Below are positions 50,563-58,576 of a DNA stretch of 58,576 nt, one piece after another. This DNA is from Nemertoderma westbladi. Lineage: Eukaryota; Xenacoelomorpha; Nemertodermatida; Nemertodermatidae. The stretch spans positions 1-58,576 of the forward strand of contig JAUCBJ010008113.1 of assembly GCA_032718475.1 (NCBI GenBank), given 5' to 3'. The notes below the pieces were generated by a model. That model was not told the DNA's origin. It saw only the letters and a program-made list of their open reading frames with translations, and made no database searches. A program made the position numbers and the translations under genes. Position 1 is the first letter of the stretch. Each line of letters starts with the position of its first letter.

Positions 50563-51656
50563 TTTCGTCGTGTTTCGTCGATTCGTCGTCAGTGTCCAGG
50601 TCTCACCACCGTATACAAGTACACTTTCCACTGTGGCTCGAACGAACTTAGTCTTCAGTTGACAGGAGGCGTCAGGTTTCCAGATGGTATTCATTTTTGA
50701 TAGAGCCACCCATACCTTTGATTTCCTAACTTCTATATCTTTTTTGCTACTCTCTATCCATGACCCGAGGTACTGGAATTCGTCAACGATCTTTAGTTGA
50801 TTATTATTCATGGTGGTCAAGTTCCCATTAACATTTAAATCAATTTAATCAATTTTAAATCAAATCAATTTCAAGCCGGCACAGCATTCTTAAAAATGCA
50901 GCTGCAATGCAGCATGCCGATCATAGTAGTAAATCAATTTCATCGGTCTCTAAGTCTATGAACGGGATATCTGATTGTTCAATGTTTTTATAGTATGCAC
51001 ATAATATTTTTAAAAGTTGTGGCCGTCCTCATTGCATAATCTAATACAATTATGAATAGTAAAGGCGCCAATGTGTACACCAACAATGATAAGGAAGCAC
51101 TCAGTTTCACCATCTGGTGAGAGTACCTGAGCTTCTGTGTCACAATATGACAAAATCCCCTGCAAGCAACAATTACTTCTGGTATTCCATAAGCTCTAAG
51201 GATTTCCAGCATTTTACCTCTATGGATTGAGTCGAATGCTTTCTTGAAGTCCACAAAAGTCAGGACTACGGGGAGATTCTTTGACTTAATTCCCTCAATC
51301 AGTCTCCGTAGCGGAAGTGTCTGAGCTATTGTTGATCTATTTGGTCGAAATAAGTTTTGGCTCTTACGCAGTAGTTTCTCTATGTGAGGCCTAATCCTAT
51401 ATAGAATCATTTTATTGTATATTTTGGCAGCTACCACAAGCAGACAGATCCCACGATAGTTTGTTGGTATGCCGAGGTCTCCTTTCTTGGGGAGAGGCTT
51501 TAGTTGGCCTTTAGTCCCAATTGGTGGTGTCTTTTCCCATTTCAGCATCCGGTTGCAAACATCCAATAATGGTTTGTTCGGCGCCCCTGTTAATTTTTCT
51601 GCAGGGATTTCATCTAACAAGCAAGAAAACAAACAGTCGGCCGAAGCCGGAGGCAA
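50563..51656 (-). pseudogene. LINE reverse transcriptase fragment (APE-type clade)
   Basis: The frame from 51656 reads LLDEIPAEKLTGAPNKPLLD, KPLPKKGDLGIPTNYRGICL, RPNRSTIAQTLPLRRLIEGI and VVLTFVDFKKAFDSIHRGKM (the F-x-D-F-x-K-A-F-D-S catalytic motif), then TLAPLLFIIVLDYAMR, where the usual GVLQGD is lost. The part with the second catalytic (ADD) motif is missing between 50820 and 50988. The next frame, 50820 down, has EFQYLGSWIESSKKDIEVRK and ATVESVLVYGGETWTL, the RT C-terminus. It is related to the clade of the 14985-15599 fragment by family type; whether they are one family cannot be said. Confidence 0.8.
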
Positions 51657-51680
51657 CCTGAAGGTCCCTCTTTCGATATT

Positions 51681-51997
51681 TGCTACCCGAAGGTAGGGTG
51701 GGCGCTACTCCTATCTCCTAACCGAAAGTAGGGGTGGGCGCTACTCCTACCTGCTACCCGAAGGTAAGGGTGGGCGCTACTCCTATCCGCTCCCGAAGGT
51801 TGGGGTGGGCGCTACTCCTATCTGCTACCCGAAGGTAGGGATGACCGCTACTCCTATCTACTACCCGAAGGTAGGGGTGGGCGCTAATCCTATCTGTTAC
51901 CCGAAGGTAGGGGTGGGCGCTACTCCTAACTGCTACCTGAGGGTAGGGGTGGGCGCTACTCCTATCTGCTACCCGAAGGTAGAGGTGGGGCGCTACT
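51681..51997. repeat. Minisatellite, about nine units of 35-39 bp
   Basis: CTACCCGAAGGTAGGGGTGG GCGCTACTCCTATCTG is repeated with small changes. Each unit has the inverted pair CTACC...GGTAG, so single strands can fold as serial small hairpins. It lies just 5' of the LINE RT fragment. Confidence 0.92.
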
Positions 51998-52080
51998 CAT
52001 ATTACTTGTTTTGCTCCCAGTAATTTAACTGGTACTCATTTTATCGACCTCAGTGAATGAAAGGCTGAGTGGACCCTTGC

Positions 52081-52143
52081 GGGGCTAAACCTACAACCAA
52101 TAGTTTGTAGACCCTGCGCTCAACCAACTGAGCTACCCTGCCC
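52081..52143 (-). repeat. tRNA-like SINE fragment
   Basis: The minus strand reads GGGCAGGGTAGCTCAGTTGG TTGAGCGCAGGGTCTACAAA..., with an A box (TAGCTCAGTTGG) and a B-box-like GGTTTAGCCCC at usual spacing. The acceptor stem does not close and a non-tRNA tail follows, so it is a SINE or pseudo-tRNA, not a gene. Confidence 0.6.
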
Positions 52144-52800
52144 TAAACACATTAACTTTATTATTGCTGTAAAAATTGCTTTTAATACTTCTCTTGAGTT
52201 CAGCATGTGTGAAGTCCCCTGTTTCTATATGTAGGGTCTTGTCATATCTTGTCCTTGCAAGGTGCTGCCCAAGCATGTTGAGGAAGTGATGTTTCAATTT
52301 CCCAACACGTGCGATCGTGAATAACACGTGTTGGCACAACTTTTCTATACAGATAACTCACTTACAGATTGCCATGAAAGTCTTGGTTGGTTCAATTTCG
52401 TCCAGTATGTACTCCTGGCTTACGTTGGAAGCCACTTTGAGATATCTTTAGCTTTCTCACCATTGTTAATATACAGTAATCTTATTGGCTGTTGGTTGTT
52501 CAGTTTTTACTATGAAATCGACAAAGCGGTATATGGAATTGATGCCTTGTTATAATATAAGTTTGCTTGCAAAAACATGATCTTCAAATATTTTGCTTCC
52601 TGGTGCACCTTATTGTCCTCAAGTTCAGGACTATAAGCGACTATTATCATGAATACCTCAAATTGTAACATCCTTTTGGGGATGAACTACTTCTATTACT
52701 CCTGTTAGAAATCCAATAATTGATTTAGTTGTGGCAGGGCAAGAGTGGATTGGTTATTTTCTGAACTATTGCACAATATGGTCGGTGTGCTTCAATGCGT
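52144..52800. other. Spacer without genes
   Basis: AT-rich; no recognisable exon or repeat end. Confidence 0.45.
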
Positions 52801-53725
52801 ATATGTGCTATAACATTAAATTAACTCTAAGAATTATATTTCTAGTGACCTCACAGATACTGTTTTATGTTCATTCAAACCTCAACGATCTACTTGGTGG
52901 GTGAGCGCACAGTAAAGTTATCTTAAAGATCTTAAAGATCGTAAAGATCTTAAGTTATTGCACAAAAAGTTGATGTTGGCTCAATGATGGCATGATATAT
53001 TAGTGAAATCAAAAAATAACTAATGGTTCTGTTGAGCGGCACCATATATTTTGTGGAATATTTCGAGACATAATAACTACAAACTTGTTTTGAAGGTATC
53101 TATACCAAATAAATCAATGATTGTGGTTCGAATAGTCTGATCTCTACCGCAGATGTACTAGAAATTGTTAATCACCAAAAAAAGGCACTAGTTGGGGTAT
53201 TCTAGTAATATACACTTTGGGGTCTAAATTTGAGGAGGGCAAATGTGCATCAAGGTATCTTTTTCACACAAATTTTTAAAATTTCCAAAAATACCATTCT
53301 TTGCTCCAAATTAATCCTTAATGTGGTGTGTGCCATTATTTCAATTCATATTATTCCACATACATGGTGTACTAGGAAATACAATATTCAAAAATAAACA
53401 AGCCAATGCTGTGACGTTAGAAGAATAACTACTGTTTCTACATACAACATTTACATATGTGATGCAGACTGCTGTCTTCAACCATTCACTGGAGTACATA
53501 ACGAGGTTTTGAACTTCGACTATGTAACATCCTTTATTGTATAGTCAGTTCTAATTTTTTCTCTCAGTTATAATTGATATGCTTGCTTGTTGTTGGTTTG
53601 CTAGCTCTGAAACTGAGTCTGAGATTGTATTCAATCATTCAAACTGAGTTTGAATGAACATAAGCAGTTTCTATGAGGTCACTAGAAATATAATTCTTAG
53701 TTAAATTGCTATATGATATATAGAT
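52801..53725. mobile_element. Inverted-repeat (foldback) element, about 0.9 kb
   Basis: The left arm AAGAATTATATTTCTAGTGA CCTCA...ACTG...TTATGTTCATTCAAAC (about 52830-52883) recurs in reverse complement at about 53640-53698. Similarity weakens outward but may extend to both limits. No coding capacity between the arms: a nonautonomous DNA element. Confidence 0.55.
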
Positions 53726-53821
53726 TGATCAGCTGTTAATGATACTGTAATTTTTATGCAATATTATGGTTTTGTTTAGAAATCAAAACAAAGAAGAAAT
53801 ACGAAAACAAAAAAAGAAAAC

Positions 53822-53912
53822 AAGTCACCGGGGGTTGAACCAGCGCTATACGTACGTGTCAGCCTATCAGGCCTCATCAGTAGCGCTAACCAGCTCAGCG
53901 ACTTGCCCCTGA
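53822..53912 (-). repeat. tRNA-like SINE or pseudo-tRNA with long anticodon region
   Basis: The minus strand has GGGGCAAGTCGCTGAGCTGG TTAGCGC (A box) and GCTGGTTCAACCCCCGG (B box). The 5' GCAAGTC and 3' GTGACTTG parts could pair partly. The distance between boxes and the ACTGATGAGGCCTGATAGGC segment are abnormal for a tRNA with a standard anticodon arm. Confidence 0.5.
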
Positions 53913-56892
53913 CGCATTGAGGCACGCCGCGCATAGGCACAGAGGCAAGGAAAGCAGAGTCTGGCAGAGTGAGTAAAGGCGGTTGCCAAAATGGTTGTGT
54001 GGGGGTTCACACGCGTGGTCGCAAGAATTGTGCGAATAGCAAATATCATGTATCTTGAACACAAATATTTCAGATATTGTAACATGAAAATGCATAAATT
54101 GAAAATGATATTTGCATGCTGCATGCGCGAGATTCGACAAAAGAATCTTATATTGGTCATGGGAACTGGTCTTCTTTTAATATTCTTAGACATCATACCT
54201 GAGTAAATGGCACGTTTATGACTAGATTACTACTGGATGGATCATACTGCATAGATTCAATGCTGCTTCCAAGTACAGCATTGCCCAGCCTAGGTGCAAT
54301 GCCCATGGCCTGTTGATAGCGGCAGAAATAAAGTTGTAAAACATAATATGTATAATCGGAATAATGATATAATATCAACATAATGATACAGTAAGTAGGT
54401 ATCACTCTGTCATTCGAACGTTGTTACAATATAAAAACACTTAACTACAATGCCAATTATTGTCCCTGTTACTTGTTACAATAAAAATTGGATCACTACG
54501 GGTGAGATCTCGTTAACTAGTAAAATAATATCGTATTGTTAGTTAGTTAGTTTAGTAGCACCGATACCAAAATAAATCTAATAATCGAATGTCCAAAAAT
54601 TGACGATATATATACATAAAAATTTACGATTAACTTTTCCAATATTACTTATACTAGACATTAAAATAAACGTTAACTTCTCATTGTTCCACTTTACACA
54701 TTTTACAAAACATACAATGTTCCTTTTACTTTTTTCTACAGGTGTGTCAAAGTAAGGTTTTTTTGCATGTAGCTAGAACATTGTGCGACTAGTAGCTGGT
54801 TGAGTTCCGGCTGCATAACATAATTAGCAAGCCAGACGTCCGGTGTTGTTAAGGATTTACAGGTAGTAAGAAGGAATATCTACTTAGTCTACTTTGTCTC
54901 TGTAAATTAATAAGTAGAATGTCCAAATTTATAAAACGTTCTGAAAGTGTTAGATTGGAGAGTAAATATTAAAGATAACTTCCACATTCTATAGTCTGAT
55001 TGAAAATAAATGTCAATTACTGATTTGGAGGAACTTTTAGACTCACTAAGTGTAGGTAGTTATGGATTGTAACCGCATATAATCATAGTTCCGTGTCTAT
55101 AAGAGATTCCCTGCTCAGTTGATTACACGTAATGTGGAAACACCTTGCCGACATAAGGTGGAAGACTTTGATGGTCGTCTCTGGGTTGCGCTGAAGCGAC
55201 TACATCAGTCTTGCGAACAACGAAAAATATATATTTCCTCCACTGTGACCTCTTGATCAAAATCACCTATTATAAAATGTTCCTCGGTGAATACTGGGTG
55301 GTGGTTGGGCTGCCCGAATCCGGCCTTCACTCCCCAACACCCTCGGAAGTATCCCTTTGCATGGAGGATGGTGGCCATGGGCCGCGGTCTCCAGATCACA
55401 CTGATTATTGGTTCTGGCAGGGGCTGCAGCCCATTGGAGTCGGGCGTTGGATCTACCGTCCCTTACCGCAATGATATCAGTAACGGGACTCACAGCTGCT
55501 GGGGTTGTACTGGCCTTGAAAGATTCCACTGTTGGTGGTTGATACAGCTGTGGTATACGATTTACACTCGCACTGCATTCTTAGCGAGATTCTGCCCAGA
55601 CAGATAGAAAACATTGCCATTGCCATCAAAGTATCGATAAATAACTTTTCCTCATCATTAGTGATGCCTTCTTCTATTAACAGATATTTATAAGATATAA
55701 CTTCTTTCTGAAGATTGTGAAATCCTTAACAGTATCCATATTAATTTAAAGTATAATTAAATGTTACAGTTAGAATTACTTAATCAATAAAATTGTATTC
55801 TGGAATTTCTGACATATGTCAGTATACACTCTACAATTATTGTACATCGCTGTCTAAACTTTCAGAAATTACAATCGCAAGCAGACCATCGAATTATGTT
55901 TTTTTTTAAACTGTTTATAAACAATGTTATTTCGTGTCGAACAAGTTATATAGATCTATAACGAATTTATCTAAAAAAAATAAACAATAAAACTTAAGAT
56001 CCTCTTATAATATATTATATATTCTATTATATTTTTAGTATCATTGTTAATAAATGAATTAATATTGGCACTACCAACAAGGCAAAAGTAGTTAATTATT
56101 ACTTCATTAATGCAATTACAATAAGATATTACATAATAATCTTGAATATAATATAGATTAAACAATTGTGTTATTTACTATTAATTCACTCTGCAATACA
56201 TCGATAATAGTTAACAGTCCATTTCGATATTTAAAGTTGTCTAAATGGATTCTGGTTTGTTCGCAACTTAAACTCCTTTGATTAGTCTCTCCTCGTCCGC
56301 ACTGCTATCCCCGTCAACATCAACCGTTGGTACCCGTAGCAGCAGAGGCTCCTGGGTAAATATTATATTATTACAGTTAATGTAGTTTTTCAATCCTCCA
56401 ACTTCTCGTCAACTGCACATGCGCCATCTGCAATTCGTGCTGCCGTGCAAATAGGAATATCTTTTGGGTCAACAAGGGTGTCCAATACCGTCGCCAAGTT
56501 TACCAATCATAATTAATACCTTCACCTCGCTCAGTGGAGCAATCATACAAGGGTCACGGTTTGGTAATCAAATTAATAATATCGCAGCAATGTTTAGGAA
56601 TAAAGATTTGTTCGGGTTCATGCAAAGCCGGGTGACAGACAGTTTGGGTGTTAAATAAAACTCAAAATAATAATATCCTACTGTATAAAATTATAAATAA
56701 TTTGTTTCAAACATAAAATGTTTTTTTTATATTATTTATTTAACCTAATATGAGATTTTTCACGTTAGTTATTGTATATGTTGGTATTCCCGGTATTCTG
56801 AAATTAATTACTTTTTATTATTGTTGGTAATTTGGATGAATGAGTTTCATATATTATCACTTTTTGTTAGGCACAGCTTAGAAAATTCGGAA
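53913..56892. other. Spacer; contains one GC-rich island
   Basis: Mostly AT-rich. Between about 55270 and 55560 the sequence turns GC-rich, and an 88-codon frame is open on the minus strand (55263-55529; residues AVRDGRSNARLQWAAAPART). No homology was recognised and there is no signal for a start or splice sites that I trust. It could be an exon or an old element fragment. Confidence 0.4.
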
Positions 56893-56969
56893 ATGACGTC
56901 CAGGTGGGATCGAACTGGTGACCTCCGGTTGGAAGTCTGATGCTCTAGCCATTCAGCTAGCGGCTTAGT
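56893..56969 (-). repeat. tRNA-like SINE, arm 1 of an inverted pair
   Basis: The minus strand reads AAGCCGCTAGCTGAATGGCT AGAGCATCAGACTTCCAACC, then a B box CAGTTCGATCCC and ends GGACGTC. The anticodon-loop sequence CTTCCAA resembles tRNA-Gly(TCC) but the flanking stem does not pair. Confidence 0.6.
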
Positions 56970-57186
56970 TAAAAGATAGACCTGGAAATACTACCTGATG
57001 CTTTTTATGTCCACAATTTACGCCTTTATGTGTAACTGTCCTGAAAAATTATGTACTTAGTGCATATTATTAATCATAGTGGCCGTGATGTTCATGGTTA
57101 ATATACACTACCCGATGGGAGTCCATGAGGAGGTAAATTGCAGATATTCAAGGTATCAGATATTATTTCCAGGTCTACCTCTTTAA

Positions 57187-57266
57187 CCTGAGCCGCTAGC
57201 CGAAAGGTTAAAGCGTCAGACTTCCAACCCAGAGGTCACCAGTTCGATCCCAGCTGGACGTCATTG
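57187..57266 (+). repeat. tRNA-like SINE, arm 2 of an inverted pair
   Basis: The plus strand reads CTGAGCCGCTAGCCGAAAGG TTAAAGCGTCAGACTTCCAA, B box CAGTTCGATCCC, end GGACGTC, matching the 56893-56969 copy in opposite orientation. Similarity extends upstream of the tRNA-like part (TTATTTCCAGGTCTACCTC), so each arm is about 110 bases. Confidence 0.6.
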
Positions 57267-57269
57267 CCG

Positions 57270-58576
57270 ACTTTGCAAAGCTGGGCCCAACATAAGTTAT
57301 AAGAACAATTATTGTGCCACAATAAACTATAGTTAGATATATAATACAAAATTATACCATGTGATATAATGTAACATTATCAAAAGTTACTACAGGTAGT
57401 TGTTGCGACAAACCAAATGGAAGTGAATTGCAAGCCATTATGTTCAATGAAATAATTAATAATTATCGGTTACTTAATAATTAACCGAATTCACTTAATA
57501 ATATATCTATGTAGATCCTGACAGTTAATGTCAAATAACAAAACCATAGATTCTTCAATGAACCAACTTGGTTAGGTCACTAAACCTAACTGTTAGATGA
57601 ATTAACCCAATTTGAATATATCAATGAAACCCATGACATATGATTTGGTCCATGCTAACAGTTTACTTCATTACTAACTATAGAACCGCCACTACTAAAC
57701 GAAAACGACCCACGCAATTCTTTTCCAATCTGAATGATACAATAAATTCTAGTTAGAAAAAAAGAGTTTGATCTTACTAATAGTTTGTTAATGTAACTGT
57801 ATTCTATAATAGGACCATAATATACACTGAGGGGCGAGCCATGAAGTGAGCGAAGCCTTATCACAAGGGTAACATTAACTAATTGTCTGTCGTCGTCGTC
57901 TAATTTATCATCGCTTATAACTCGGTAATTCCTTGATGAAATTAAACTATATACTATATTATTCTATTATTATACTATACTATATTTTTTTTTGCTTGGT
58001 ACGCTATTGTAGTCCGTTAAAAGTTTACAAATAATCTGAAATGCGGTTAAAAATCAGACAGTCCGTCAGTCGGTAACAGTAGTTTCCGACTTTTGATAAT
58101 AAACTAATAATTGATGAAATTACACAAACTGTATACACGTGTGGTCTGTCAAAAGTTTGGAAATTGTTCAAACAGACAGACTTATATATAGTTCCCCTAT
58201 CGCCACTAGAATTGTTGGCGAATTGTAGCCATAAGTATAGAACCAATCAGCTGATTCAGCCGAAATTTGGTAGAAATGACCTATTCGAAATTTACTATAC
58301 CAAGGCGGCGCGTATTGTAAATGAATTGTACTCGGATTACAGCTTCTCGGGTTTACCGAGTCTCGTGCTGCGCGAAGGCCCCACGTTTGTGTTACTATTG
58401 TGACTGTATTCTATGACTCAAACTATAAACACTCTTACCATAGTTAATGTGGCTGTATTCTCTGATAAAGCCTGTTTTGCGAGGTATCTTTCCCTTTTGA
58501 TTTTGAATAGCACATCTTGTGGAATGTCAGGTACAAACAAATCAATAAGCCGCGATACAAAGAATACCACGTGCTA
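57270..58576. other. AT-rich right end with repeat fragments
   Basis: No gene was recognised. CTCGTGCTGCGCGAAGGC (58360-58377) is the exact complement of a sequence at 46932-46949 inside the TTAA-flanked element, and GACAGACAGAC-like motifs occur in both, so a related element probably lies at 57820-58400. Confidence 0.45.

Noticed and set aside
53822-53912. True tRNA gene
   Set aside because: A and B boxes are present, but the anticodon arm and acceptor stem do not fold properly; the same applies to 52081-52143, 56893-56969 and 57187-57266.
55263-55529. 88-codon minus-strand frame in a GC-rich island as a gene
   Set aside because: Noted as a candidate region only; no homology, splice signals or repeat relation could be supported.
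56464-56658. 64-codon plus-strand frame
   Set aside because: No recognisable motif, no start context, and expected by chance at this length.

Overview
The window is eukaryotic, almost certainly from an invertebrate metazoan. There is no prokaryote-like gene packing. AT-rich spacers separate BEL/Pao LTR retrotransposons, non-LTR retrotransposons with poly(A) or decayed APE/RT domains, DNA-transposon terminal inverted repeats, tRNA-like SINEs and many minisatellites. The RLE-type reverse transcriptase and the BEL diversity would suit a sponge, cnidarian or other marine invertebrate, but the species cannot be fixed from the sequence. Only one convincing host-like gene is visible: a 241-residue secreted or GPI-anchored orphan at 13505-14230 (minus).

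Layout. 1-5840 (minus) is one uninterrupted reading frame of at least 1946 codons that runs off the left edge: BEL/Pao Gag-PR-RT-RNaseH (element A). Its leader/LTR region with several repeat families fills 5841 to about 8864. 9209-12678 is a 5'-truncated non-LTR element with a C-terminal restriction-like endonuclease. About 1.46 kb of in-frame minisatellite has grown inside its RT, between the QGDP and ADD motifs. 12679-16408 holds the orphan gene, a LINE endonuclease fossil and two inverted minisatellite arrays. 16409-29013 is BEL element B (12.6 kb, degenerate), inserted into one of those arrays with a GCTGT duplication. 30192-44230 is BEL element C (14.0 kb), bounded by TGT...ACA LTRs and a perfect ATTTA duplication, with intact 2280- and 866-codon frames. 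44236-49000 contains a hAT-like element with a nested TTAA-flanked element, and a small MITE. 50092-51997 is a LINE RT fossil with one minisatellite within it and one beside it. The rest, to 58576, is AT-rich DNA with tRNA-like SINEs and inverted repeats.

Main discovery. Both BEL elements that show their 3' half (B and C) carry a second gene downstream of pol. It is not envelope-like: no signal peptide or membrane segment is visible. It has an N-terminal domain with DEDD-type 3'-5' exonuclease signatures (DDE/DNE at motif I; KVG/KIG...D at motif II, as in RNase D/WRN exonucleases), then two CCHC zinc knuckles and a conserved helical tail. The two copies are highly diverged but collinear, so the gene is likely an old, retained part of this BEL lineage. 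In both elements tandem or direct repeats occupy the pol-to-ORF2 spacer.

How the parts would work together in C: the LTR drives a genomic RNA. A 63-codon leader frame ends in an ATGA overlap with gag-pol. Gag-Pol supplies capsid, protease, RT, RNase H and a DDE integrase. ORF2 probably needs a separate (spliced or internally initiated) mRNA. Its role in replication is unknown; proofreading, RNA trimming or host-defence evasion are hypotheses only.
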